From the NCBI RefSeq assembly GCF_023910625.1, contig NZ_JAAVVW010000003.1:2170001-2234000 (forward strand): a stretch of DNA of 64,000 nucleotides, written 5' to 3'. Position numbers and translations under genes: made by a program. Shown piece by piece: positions 43,916 to 52,314 of the stretch. This DNA comes from Limnohabitans sp. Its GTDB lineage: Bacteria > Pseudomonadota > Gammaproteobacteria > Burkholderiales > Burkholderiaceae_C. Below the pieces are notes generated by a model. It worked only from the letters and a program-made list of their open reading frames with translations, searched no databases and had not been told where the DNA came from. Each line of letters begins with the position of its first letter. Position 1 is the stretch's first letter.

Positions 43916-44359
43916 ATGAACCGTTTAGACATCACCGAAAAAATCATCACAGCCAAAGTGTCCAAGGGCATCAAGTGGAGCGACGTCGCCGACAAGGTCG
44001 GCTTGTCCAAAGAGTGGGTCACCGCCGGGTGCCTCGGCCAAATGACCTTTGATGCCAAGCAAGCCAAAATCATCGGAAAAATCTTTGGCCTGACCGCCGA
44101 AGAAATCAAATGGCTGCAAGTGGTGCCCTACAAAGGCTCTCTGCCCAGCCAAGTGCCCACCGACCCGCTGATTTATCGCTGGTACGAAATCGTCAGCGTG
44201 TATGGCACCACCATCAAAGAACTCATCCACGAAGAGTTCGGCGACGGCATCATGAGCGCCATCGACTTCAGCATGGACATCGTGCGCCAGCCCGACCCCA
44301 AGGGCGACCGCGTGAACGTGGTGCTGTCGGGCAAGTTCTTGCCTTACAAGCAGTACTGA
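43916..44359 (+). CDS. cynS: Cyanate hydratase (cyanase)
   Basis: Converts cyanate and bicarbonate to ammonia and carbon dioxide, both detoxifying cyanate and giving nitrogen. It is 147 residues, as usual. The catalytic Arg, Glu and Ser lie in PTDPLIYRWYEIVSVYGTTI KELIHEEFGDGIMSAIDFS, which is well conserved. The N-terminal helical domain (SDVADKVGLSKEWVTAGCLG) is intact. It is the last gene of the transporter operon and is followed by a terminator-like hairpin. No carbonic anhydrase (cynT) or CynR regulator is present. Confidence 0.97.
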   Translation: MNRLDITEKIITAKVSKGIKWSDVADKVGLSKEWVTAGCLGQMTFDAKQAKIIGKIFGLTAEEIKWLQVVPYKGSLPSQVPTDPLIYRWYEIVSVYGTTIKELIHEEFGDGIMSAIDFSMDIVRQPDPKGDRVNVVLSGKFLPYKQY

Positions 44360-44403
44360 CAGGGCGCGGGTAGGTGCAGCTTGACCGCGTCGGCAAGGCT
44401 GCC

Positions 44404-44427
44404 CCCTTAAAAACAAGGGTCTTTTTG
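44404..44427 (+). terminator. Rho-independent terminator after cynS
   Basis: CCCTT (44404-44408) pairs with AAGGG (44415-44419) around an AAAAAC loop and is followed by TCTTTTTG. The stem is short, but position and T-run fit termination of the cyanate operon. Confidence 0.5.
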
Positions 44428-44452
44428 CTTTGTACGCGGTTAAAATCCCAGC

Positions 44453-44551
44453 TTCCTCAAGGAGCGTTGCAGCCCGCCGCCTAATAGGCGCAGCAGGTCA
44501 GGCTTGGGGCCGTTCAATGTCTGAATGATCTTGCACAACGACGCTCACCTG
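44453..44551 (+). promoter_or_regulatory. S-adenosylhomocysteine (SAH) riboswitch
   Basis: The leader of metH carries the SAH riboswitch pattern. CCTCAAG (44455-44461) pairs with CTTGGGG near 44503-44509 to form P1. GAGCGT (44462-44467) pairs with ACGCTC (44540-44545) as the pseudoknot. The conserved CAGGTCAGGCTTGG element sits between, after a variable GCCGCCTAATAGGCG hairpin. A TAAAAT -10-like box lies at 44441. In beta-proteobacteria this riboswitch turns on methyl-cycle genes (ahcY, metH) when SAH accumulates. Confidence 0.85.
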
Positions 44552-47323
44552 ATGATCCAAGGTGAGCCCGTGTCTGTTGTCGCGTCTGAAATCGTGTCTG
44601 TCCCCCCCATGAAGTTGTCCGGTCTGGAGCCTGTCTCCATCGGCACCGGGTCGCTGTTCGTCAACGTGGGCGAACGCACCAACGTGACCGGCTCCAAGGC
44701 CTTTGCCCGCATGATCCTGAACGGCCAGTACGAAGAGGCCTTGGCTGTGGCGCGGCAGCAGGTCGAAAACGGCGCGCAGGTGATCGACGTGAACATGGAC
44801 GAAGCCATGCTCGACAGCCAAGCGGCCATGGTGCGTTTCTTGAACCTGATGGCCTGGTGAGCCCGACATCGCCCGCGTGCCGGTGATGGTGGACTCGTCC
44901 AAATGGTCGGTGATCGAAGCCGGTCTGCGCTGCATCCAGGGCAAGGGCATCGTCAACTCGATCAGCATGAAAGAAGGCTTGGACGAGTTCAAACGCCAAG
45001 CCAAGCTGGTCAAGCGCTACGGCGCTGCTGCGGTGGTGATGGCGTTTGACGAAAAAGGCCAAGCCGACACCTACGCACGCAAGATCGAGATTTGCGAGCG
45101 CGCTTACCGCGTGTTGGTGGACGAGGTGGGCTTCCCGCCGGAAGACATCATCTTCGACCCGAACATTTTTGCCATCGCCACTGGCATCGAAGAGCACGAC
45201 AACTACGCCGTGGACTTCATCGAAGCCACGCGCTGGATCAAACAGAACCTGCCCGGCGCCAAGGTCAGCGGCGGCGTGTCCAACGTGTCTTTCAGCTTTC
45301 GGGGCAACGACCCGGTGCGCGAAGCCATCCACACCGTGTTCCTGTACCACGCCATCCAGGCGGGCATGGACATGGGCATCGTCAACGCAGGCATGGTCGG
45401 CGTATACGACGACCTGGAGCCCACGCTGCGCGAACGGGTGGAAGACGTGGTGCTGAACCGCCGCCCTGATGCGGGCGAGCGTTTGGTGGAGGTGGCCGAC
45501 AGCGCCAAGGGAGCGGCCAAAGACGAGAGCGCCAAACTGGCTTGGCGCGGCACGCCCGAGGCCCCCGTCGGCGTGGCGCAGCGCCTGTCACATTCCTTGG
45601 TGCACGGCATCACCGACTTCATCAACGACGACACCGAAGAGGCGTACCAAGAGATTTTGGCCAAAGGCGGCCGTCCGCTGCACGTGATCGAAGGCCCGCT
45701 CATGGACGGCATGAACGTGGTGGGCGATTTGTTCGGCCAGGGCAAGATGTTCTTGCCGCAGGTGGTCAAGAGCGCGCGCGTGATGAAGCAAGCCGTGGCG
45801 CATTTGCTGCCCTACATCGAAGCCGAAAAACTCGCGCAAGAAGCGGCCGGTCAAGACGTCAAAGCCAAGGGCAAGATCGTGATCGCCACCGTCAAGGGTG
45901 ATGTGCACGACATCGGCAAGAACATCGTCACCGTGGTCTTGCAATGCAACAACTTTGAAGTGGTCAACATGGGCGTGATGGTGCCCTGCCACGAAATTTT
46001 GGCCAAAGCGAAAGCCGAGAACGCCGACATCATTGGCCTCTCAGGCTTGATCACGCCGAGCTTGGAAGAGATGCAGTACGTGGCGGGCGAGATGGAAAAA
46101 GACCCCTACTTCCGCGAGCGCCAAATGCCGCTGTTGATTCGGTGGTGCGACCTGCAGCCGCGTGCACACCGCCGTGAAGATTGCCCCCCACTACAGCGGC
46201 CCGGTGGTCTATGTGCCCGACGCCTCGCGCAGCGTGAGCGTGGCGCAGGGCTTGTTGTCCGAGCAAGCCGCGAACTACATCGCCGAGCTGAATGCCGACT
46301 ATGACAAGGTGCGCGAGCAGCACGCCAACAAAAAACAAACCCCGATGTGGACGCTGGCGCAGGCCCGCGCCAACAAGACGCCCATCGACTGGGCTCAAGG
46401 CGTGCCCACTCCCCCGAAGTTCATTGGCCGCCGCGTGTTCAAGAACTACGACCTGGCCGAGATCGCGCAATACATCGACTGGGGCCCCTTCTTCCAGACC
46501 TGGGATTTGGCCGGACCTTTCCCCGCTATCCTGGATGATGAGATCGTAGGCGAGCAGGCGCGCAAGGTGTATGCCGACGGCCAGGCGATGCTGAAAAAAA
46601 TCATCGAAGGCCGCTGGGTCACAGCCAATGCTGTGTTGGGCCTCTTCCCTGCCAACAGCGTCAATGACGACGACATCGCTCTTTATTCAGACGCCTCGCG
46701 CAGCCAGGTCGCCATGACGTGGCGCGGCCTGCGTCAGCAGACCGAAAAACACATGATCGATGGTGTCATGCGCCCCAGCCGCTGCTTGGCCGACTTTGTC
46801 GCGCCCGTGGGCGTGGCTCCCGATCACGTGGGCCTTTTCGCCGTCACCGCGGGCATCGGCGCCGACAAGCGCGCAGAGGCTTTCGAAGCCGCGCACGACG
46901 ACTACAGCGCCATCATGCTCAAGTCATTGGCCGACCGCTTGGCCGAAGCGCTGGCCGAATGCCTGCACAAAAAAGTGCGCACCGACCTGTGGGGTTACGT
47001 GTCAACCGAGGCGCTGAGCAACGAAGAGTTGATCGCTGAAAAATACCAAGGCATCCGCCCCGCGCCCGGCTACCCCGCCTGCCCCGACCACAGCGCCAAA
47101 CAAGCGATGTTCGATGTGCTGCAATGCCAAGACATTGGCATGGGCCTGACCGAGAGCCTGGCCATGACGCCTGCGGCCAGCGTGAGCGGTTTTTACATCG
47201 CGCACCCCGAGGCGCAGTACTTCAACGTCGGGCAAAGTGGGCGACGACCAGGTGCAAGACCTCGCGCAGCGCAGCGGGGTTGAGGTGAAAGACCTGCAAC
47301 GCCTGTTGGCCCCTAACCTCTGA
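44552..47323 (+). pseudogene. metH: Cobalamin-dependent methionine synthase, C-terminal (short) form, three frameshifts
   Basis: Transfers the methyl group of methyl-THF through cobalamin to homocysteine. This short form lacks the N-terminal homocysteine domain, as is common in Burkholderiales where that part is a separate gene. Domains in order: pterin-binding ([20 protein letters not shown]), cobalamin-binding ([11 protein letters not shown] near 45900) and SAM-reactivation (from about 46380). Three single-base insertions break the frame: T at 44855, C at 46140 and one G of the GGG run at 47230-47232. Removing them gives [28 protein letters not shown] and NVGKVGDDQVQDL. All other sequence is highly conserved, so sequencing error is likely. 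Starts at 44525, 44552 and 44609 are possible. Confidence 0.88.
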
Positions 47324-47328
47324 ACACC

Positions 47329-48400
47329 ATGCTCAATTTTTGGACGTCCTGCGGTCACCAGCACCTCTCGCGCAACGAGCGGGGCTGGATGAGCGCCACG
47401 CCCGACTATTGGCGTTTGTGGTTGGAGCGCCCAGAGTTGGCTTTGGTGGAGGAGTCTTGCAAGGCTGAGAAGCGCATTGCACCAGGCGCTGCTGGATGCA
47501 CCTTTGATGCAGGTGACGCCCGCGCAACTCAAGGCTTTCAAGGACGACGATGCGCGTGAAAACTACGAGCTGTTTTTGCGTTTTCGGGATGACGTAAAAA
47601 GCGCCGGTTCGCTGGAAGCGGCCTACATGGCTTGGCAAAAATCCGGCAACATCCAAATGCCGCCGCTCTTCATTGATGTGGTGGTGCAGGCCATTGTGTG
47701 CAACGTGCTGGCCGAGGTGCAAGACGCGTGGGTATGGCGTGCTGCTGAGCTGCTGTTTCGCCGCCAGCGCATCACCATCGAAGGGGGCCGTGTGCTGTCG
47801 GGCGACAGCGACACCCTGGACAGCCTGAAAGCCACCGGGGGTTTGGGTGAGATGGGCCGCTTGTTGATGGAAGGCGGCGCGCCCCTCAAGGCGGTCGATG
47901 TGAAGGTGCTGCACCCGGACAACGCTGAACGCTACTTCGCACAGCGCGAGGGCCTGGGCCGTTACGCCTTTTTGCTCGACATGACGCATGAACTGCAAAA
48001 CGAATTGCCGCACGGCCTGATCTTGAGCATGGTCAACGCCCGCTCGGGCCTGAAAGCCTTGTCCAGCGTCTTGGCCTTGTGGGTGCAGCACTTTTTGGGT
48101 GTGTCGGTCAGCATCGAGCCGGTGCAAAAGGTGGACGATCCGGCTTGGCGCTGGCATGTGGGGCTGGACGTGACGGCTACTGCTTTGCTCAATGACCTCT
48201 ACCAAGGCGTTGAGTTGGACGCCAAGCGCCAGCAGCAACTCATCAGCCTGTTCAAGCTGCGTTTTGCCAATCCGGATGACATGCGCGCTGATGTGCGGGG
48301 CAAGGTGGTTTACCTGGGCCTGGCCATGAACGAGCAGGGTTTACTCAAGCTCAAGCCGCAAAACCTGTTGCTCAATTTGCCCTTAACCCTCTCTGCCTGA
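47329..48400 (+). pseudogene. DUF6352 family protein, frameshifted
   Basis: A conserved betaproteobacterial protein of unknown function. The first part (MLNFWTSCGHQHLSRNERGW ... LALVEESCKAEKR) and the second part (LHQALLDAPLMQVTPAQLKA onward, with DDDARENYELFLRFRDDV) are in different frames. One extra A at 47476 separates them; deletion gives a continuous protein of about 356 residues. It starts 5 bases after the metH stop and is probably in the same transcript. Confidence 0.75.
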
Positions 48401-48674
48401 ACTTGCTTCGCTCAAGTTTTGCGCTCTTTAAACGACCCAGGGCATGAAAGTGGTTGGCCAAAAGCTTTACCAGATGAAGCCAAATATCAAGAGCAAACCG
48501 CTGTTATGAAGGCGGCCAATCTGACGTGAACCGAAAAATCCGGTGGGTACACCCGGTCCGTGTCGATCCATCTTTTTGTTGAAATCGTTGCAATCGGTCA
48601 ATGCCATGGCTTTGAAACCCGATACTGAGCCACTTGCGCGCCGCCGAAGAAAGCCACACCCATGTTTGACCACC
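48401..48674. other. Intergenic region at the left edge of the accessory island
   Basis: No gene is supported here. Bases 48541-48609 hold one copy of an imperfect 69-bp repeat shared with 56031-56099. A short open stretch just before it (EAKYQEQTAVMKAANLT near 48480-48530) could be the tail of a decayed gene. Conserved metabolic genes end here and the accessory region begins. Confidence 0.5.
48541..48609. repeat. 69-bp imperfect repeat, left copy
   Basis: Shares the core TCTTTTTGTTGAAATCGTTG and CACCCGG(T/C)CCGTGTCGAT with 56031..56099; roughly 60 of 69 bases agree. Confidence 0.8.
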
Positions 48675-49282
48675 ATGTTTGACCGCCACGCCCAAACCCT
48701 GTTGCGCCCCGCGCTGAACGCCGCCGCACGCGGCTTGGTGCGCGCAGGCATCAGCGCCGACGCGCTGACCTGGCTGGGCTTTGCCATCGGCATGGCCGCC
48801 GCCGTGGCCATTGCGCTTGCAAGCGTGGTGGTGGGGCTTGGCGCTGCTGCTGGCCTCGCGCTTGCTCGACGGCCTGGACGGCAGCGTGGCCCGCCTGACC
48901 CAGCCCACCGACGCGGGCGGCTTCCTGGACATCGCAGCTCGACTTCGTGTTCTACGCCGCCATCCCCCTGGCCTTTGCGGTGGCCCACCCCGCCACCAAC
49001 GCCCTGCCCGCCGCAGCCCTGCTGGCCAGCTTCATCGGCACCGGCAGCAGCTTTTTGGCATTCGCCGCACTGGCCGAAAAACGGGCCTGACGGACACCGC
49101 TTTGCCGGGCAAAAGCTTCTACTTCTTGGGCGGCCTGACCGAAGCCACTGAGACCATCACCGTCTTTGCCGCCATGTGCGTGTGGCCTGAACACTTTGCG
49201 GTGTTGGCTTATGGGTTTGCTGGCTTTGTGTGCCATCACCACGGGGATGCGGGTTTGGTGGGGGTATCGGCGGTTGGGGTGA
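48675..49282 (+). pseudogene. CDP-alcohol phosphatidyltransferase, first copy (full length, multiply frameshifted)
   Basis: Family members transfer a phospho-alcohol from a CDP-alcohol to make phospholipids. Compared with the second copy at 49963, this copy has the complete N-terminus (MFDRHAQTLLRPALNAAARG) but carries extra bases near 48817 (T), 48933 (G) and 49223 (G) and lacks one C near 49090. The motif DGLDGSVARLTQPTDAGG is readable in the +1 frame. With these four changes undone it would encode about 200 residues. Whether the changes are true decay or assembly error is not certain. Confidence 0.8.
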
Positions 49283-49284
49283 AG
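48801..49284. repeat. About 484-bp direct repeat, left copy
   Basis: Duplicated coding segment of the phosphatidyltransferase, repeated at 49960..50441 with high identity (a handful of substitutions and four indels). The repeats flank the BrnTA module. Confidence 0.9.
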
Positions 49285-49297
49285 CTGACGCGAAAGT

Positions 49298-49567
49298 TCA
49301 GCGCTGCGTCGCAACTTTGGGCGTCCGTTTTAAGGGAACATGAGACGTAGTCGCCTCAAGGCGCTCAGCCAGCCAGACCTTGATCACGGACTGCCTCGTC
49401 ACCCCCAGTTTGCTGGCTTCGCGGTCCAGCGAGTCAATCATCCATGTTGGAAAATCAACATTCACCCGCTTCTGCTCCTGCAGCACGCGCCTGGATTTGG
49501 ACAAGTCCAAAGAAGCCGTGATGTCGGCCCCATCTTCAAACGCTTGTTCGAACTTTTTAGCTTTCAT
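49298..49567 (-). CDS. brnA: BrnA-family antitoxin (CopG/ribbon-helix-helix)
   Basis: An 89-residue antitoxin and repressor. The N-terminus (KFEQAFEDGADITASLDLSK) would cover the toxin and the C-terminal ribbon-helix-helix (KRVNVDFPTWMIDSLDREAS, KLGVTRQSVIKVWLAERLE) binds DNA. It overlaps the end of brnT by 11 bases, the usual toxin-first order. The last 20 residues extend beyond typical BrnA and end just after the left repeat. Confidence 0.85.
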   Translation of the reverse strand: MKAKKFEQAFEDGADITASLDLSKSRRVLQEQKRVNVDFPTWMIDSLDREASKLGVTRQSVIKVWLAERLEATTSHVPLKRTPKVATQR

Positions 49568-49820
49568 AAAGTGCCACCTCTTCTGTGCGTGCGCGACGCA
49601 CGGATATCAATCGGATATGGGCTCCCCGGTAGGTGATGACTGCCGACCAATGCTTCCCATCCATGACGCCAATCACCAAATAACGCGGTTCGTCATCTGT
49701 TTTTGCCGGAATTTCCAACAGCATTGGGTCATTCCACAGCACCTGAGCTTGGACGAAATCAATGCCATGCTTGGTGCGATTGGAATCACTCTTTGCGGCG
49801 TCAAACTCAAAGGACATCAT
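49557..49820 (-). CDS. brnT: BrnT-family (DUF497) ribonuclease toxin
   Basis: An 87-residue toxin of the BrnT/RelE-like superfamily that cuts RNA. It shows the family pattern FEFDAAKSDSNRTKHGIDFV, QAQVLWNDP, RYLVIGVMDGKHWSAVITYR and IRLISVRRARTEEVALY. The start is the double ATG at 49820/49817 directly beside a palindrome. With brnA it forms a complete toxin-antitoxin module placed between two copies of the phosphatidyltransferase segment. Confidence 0.88.
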   Translation of the reverse strand: MMSFEFDAAKSDSNRTKHGIDFVQAQVLWNDPMLLEIPAKTDDEPRYLVIGVMDGKHWSAVITYRGAHIRLISVRRARTEEVALYES

Positions 49821-49837
49821 GGTATAGAAAATATACC
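49821..49837 (-). promoter_or_regulatory. Operator-like palindrome of brnTA
   Basis: GGTATA-GAAAA-TATACC, a perfect inverted repeat touching the brnT start codon. It is AT-rich and is probably both core promoter and BrnA binding site. Confidence 0.55.
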
Positions 49838-49959
49838 TTAATTGCCATCCAACGAGAAGCCGCCTGAGCACTATGCGCTGTGTGTCTATGGCGTGAACCA
49901 CAAGAAATACGCAGGCGAAAGCCATCATCCCCAACAGCACAGGTGCGGCCAAGGCCGTA

Positions 49960-50441
49960 GCCGTGGCCATTGCGCTGCAAGCGTGGTGGTGGGGCTTGGC
50001 GCTGCTGCTGGCCTCGCGCTTGCTCGACGGCCTGGACGGCAGCGTGGCCCGCCTGACCCAGCCCACCGACGCGGGCGGCTTTCTGGACATCGCACTCGAC
50101 TTCGTGTTCTACGCCGCCATCCCCCTGGCCTTTGCGGTGGCCCACCCCGCCACCAACGCCCTGCCCGCCGCAGCCCTGCTGGCCAGCTTCATCGGCACCG
50201 GCAGCAGCTTTTTGGCCTTCGCCGCACTGGCCGAAAAACGCGGCCTGACGGACACCGCCTTGCCGGGCAAAAGCTTTTACTTCTTGGGCGGCCTGACCGA
50301 AGCCACCGAAACCATCACCGTGTTTGCCGCCATGTGCATCTGGCCTGAAAACTTTGCGGTGTTGGCTTATGGGTTTGCTGCTTTGTGTGCCATCACCACG
50401 GGGATGCGGGTTTGGTGGGGGTATCGGAGGTTGGGGTGAAG
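49960..50441. repeat. About 482-bp direct repeat, right copy
   Basis: See 48801..49284. Confidence 0.9.
49963..50439 (+). pseudogene. CDP-alcohol phosphatidyltransferase, second copy (5'-truncated, frame intact)
   Basis: From a GTG that is probably fortuitous, the frame is open for 158 residues and carries the catalytic motif DGLDGSVARLTQPTDAGG FLDIALD and three or four membrane helices. About 45 N-terminal residues found in the first copy are missing: sequence before 49960 is unrelated. The absence of frame errors here, against four in copy one, is striking. Confidence 0.8.
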
Positions 50442-50457
50442 TTACGCCGTAACTTAG

Positions 50458-50563
50458 CCCCTAACGCCTTTCTTCAGCGGCCAAAGCGTGCTGGCGTGGC
50501 TTTTGCGTTTTTTGCAAAAGGCATGACAGTACGATTTGGTCCGTCTGTAAGAATTTGTTAGGC
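50458..50563 (-). other. attC site 1
   Basis: Cores CCCTAAC (50459-50465) and GTTAGGC (50557-50563). The outer arms are complementary over about 20 bases with bulges (TTCTTCAGCGG against CCGTCTGTAAGAA), as in attC. It is the last site of the array and belongs to the UDG-like cassette. Confidence 0.65.
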
Positions 50564-50575
50564 TGAACGCACACT

Positions 50576-51316
50576 TTAGTTCAGCTGGCCTTGCTGCATA
50601 ATCTCATTGATGAACTTGCCAGCTTCTTGCAATGACGCGTTGCTATTCAAACCATATGCACCAGAGAAGTGAGGAATGACGACCAATTTTCGCCAGCCCT
50701 GCGTGAAATGGAACAATCTCTTTTGATGTCCATTGATGTCGAGAATCTTTTCACGAAGCTCAACTTCTTGGCCAAATACTGCTTTCGAGAAATCACTTCG
50801 ACAACTGATTCCAACGCCGATGATCACTCTGGGTTGATATTCATCAATCCAGTTTCTTATCGTTGGAAGACGGTGCTCATGGCACCACCGAATATATTCG
50901 TTCTTGTCTGGGGTGCCGGTCGCTTTCACCGCTCGCTCTGGCCACGACGAAACATCATGGCAAGCAAAGGGATATAGATTGCCCTTAAAGAACCCAGATC
51001 GCCCCTTTACAAAAGGTTGATGGGTTGTAGCAAACTCCAAGAATCTATCGACCATATAACCATGCATCGAAGCGAGGAGCTTGAACGCCTTTTTGTTGTA
51101 GGGCCATCGGAGCTGCATTTCGATGGAATAGCTATCGTCCTCTGGACCTACGCCGGAAGCTTCTTCATGCCTACTATTGAAGGTGCCGTGCTCAATGCCT
51201 AAGACCCAAATAGAGGGCGTCGCAGGACTTCCTGCGGCAACCTCATCGCTATCGCATCCAGCAAACTTGCTAAGCGCCTCCTCGGCGAAAGATTCAGCAA
51301 TCATAGACAAGGCCAC
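50576..51316 (-). CDS. Uracil-DNA-glycosylase-fold-like cassette protein
   Basis: A 246-residue soluble protein. Patterns recall the uracil-DNA glycosylase superfamily: an early strand-loop IWVLGIEHGTFNSRHEE in the place of the GxDPYH motif, KGNLYPFACHDVSSWPE, the central strand PRVIIGVGISCR, and late IPHFSGAYGLNSNASL in the place of the HPS motif. The catalytic Asp/His are not clearly conserved, so activity is uncertain. The start lies 2 bases after the stop of the upstream repeat-protein gene, so the two form a rare two-gene cassette. Confidence 0.55.
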   Translation of the reverse strand: MALSMIAESFAEEALSKFAGCDSDEVAAGSPATPSIWVLGIEHGTFNSRHEEASGVGPEDDSYSIEMQLRWPYNKKAFKLLASMHGYMVDRFLEFATTHQPFVKGRSGFFKGNLYPFACHDVSSWPERAVKATGTPDKNEYIRWCHEHRLPTIRNWIDEYQPRVIIGVGISCRSDFSKAVFGQEVELREKILDINGHQKRLFHFTQGWRKLVVIPHFSGAYGLNSNASLQEAGKFINEIMQQGQLN

Positions 51317-51318
51317 AT

Positions 51319-51639
51319 TTACCAGAGCCGCAAAACGAGCTGACCGGCAACGACTAATATTGAAGCGTTCCCGATTTCAAAAGTATTAGACAAATTTGCG
51401 CCAGACTTAGGCTTTGCCTTTTGCCCATCCACGATCCAGGTGTTCGAAAGCGAAGCCCCGGATTTTGGCTTTAGGTCCTTGCCGTCCCAAGTCCATGTAT
51501 TGGATAGACTCGCTCCCGATTTCGGCTTTATCTCTTTTCCGTCGAAAATCCACGTATTCGAGAGTGACGCGCCGGACTTTGGCTTGAGTTCTCTTCCATC
51601 ACAAACCCATCCGGAAGGCAGCTCAATTTTGTTAGCCAT
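51319..51639 (-). CDS. Short repeat protein (KPKSGASLSNTW repeats)
   Basis: A 106-residue protein built from four repeats of about 19 residues, each W-x-x-DG-(K/R)-x-x-KPKSGASLSNT (near residues 10, 29, 48 and 67), ending in a hydrophobic tail (ASILVVAGQLVLRL). Each repeat carries a Trp and a Lys-Pro-Lys turn, a pattern expected to make a regular beta-type structure. I do not recognise a function. It is translated just ahead of the UDG-like protein in the same cassette. Confidence 0.6.
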   Translation of the reverse strand: MANKIELPSGWVCDGRELKPKSGASLSNTWIFDGKEIKPKSGASLSNTWTWDGKDLKPKSGASLSNTWIVDGQKAKPKSGANLSNTFEIGNASILVVAGQLVLRLW

Positions 51640-51681
51640 ATGTATTCCTTATGCTGAGGATTAAGGTCAGTGCTACGAGAA

Positions 51682-51810
51682 GCCTAACGTTCGAGTTAAG
51701 CCGCCCGCGGAGGCGGGCGCTGTAAGCCTGGTTCGCGATGATACACCAGGTGCCGCGGACCAGGCTTACAGCGCCTGCCGTAGCGGGTCGGCTTGAACGA
51801 GGGGTTAGGC
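51682..51810 (-). other. attC site 2
   Basis: Cores GCCTAAC (51682-51688) and GTTAGGC (51804-51810) with a long, nearly perfect inner inverted repeat (GCGCTGTAAGCCTGGT against ACCAGGCTTACAGCGC). 129 bp. It belongs to the acetyltransferase cassette. Confidence 0.92.
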
Positions 51811-51834
51811 CTCACTGCGCACGATCCTCCGGCC

Positions 51835-52254
51835 CTACAGCAGACACTTCAGCCTTGGACCGACTTCTTCGAAGCCGTTTCTGAGATAGAACGAAACGGT
51901 ACGATTCCAATGTGTACCGGCTGGGGCACCTACCTCCAATCTTCGCCACTCCCTTGCGCGAGCAAATCTCATCGCTTCCTTAAGCAACTCAGGCCCTACA
52001 CCCTCCGAACGCGCCGGGGGGCTGACGAACAACTCCGAGATTTCTCCGAATCTCCCACCAGCATAGATCGATGCGCACTCATGCAACGTTAGGACACCAA
52101 CCGCATGACCCAGTTCATCCTCGGCAACAAAAGCCCACACCCCACGGTCCTTATTGAGAAGGAGCACGGTGGAAGCGCGGACTTTATCAATCGTCGGGGG
52201 ATTCGCAGTTGGGGGTGTCAATTCCGAGAGCAACGCGTGCACAAGCTCGGCCAC
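51835..52254 (-). CDS. GNAT-family N-acetyltransferase cassette gene
   Basis: A 139-residue acetyltransferase. The acetyl-CoA motif A is GEISELFVSPPARSEGVGPE followed by LLKEAMRFARAREWRRLEV, and motif B is WNRTVSFYLRNGFEEVGP. Cassette-borne GNATs include antibiotic-modifying enzymes, but nothing here identifies an aminoglycoside or other drug as the substrate. Its 3' end is 24 bases from attC site 2. Confidence 0.85.
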   Translation of the reverse strand: MAELVHALLSELTPPTANPPTIDKVRASTVLLLNKDRGVWAFVAEDELGHAVGVLTLHECASIYAGGRFGEISELFVSPPARSEGVGPELLKEAMRFARAREWRRLEVGAPAGTHWNRTVSFYLRNGFEEVGPRLKCLL

Positions 52255-52259
52255 AACGC

Positions 52260-52314
52260 CGACTTCGGAACTCTGCGCTTGCCGTAGCGGGTCAGGTTGA
52301 GCGAGGGGTTAGGC
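52260..52314 (-). other. Partial attC site (right half only)
   Basis: GTTAGGC at 52308-52314 with the preceding arm (GCCGTAGCGGGTCAGGTTGA) matches the right half of attC site 2 closely. The other half is missing; the acetyltransferase start at 52254 lies where it should be. The acetyltransferase and NERD cassettes appear fused by loss of half a site. Confidence 0.6.
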
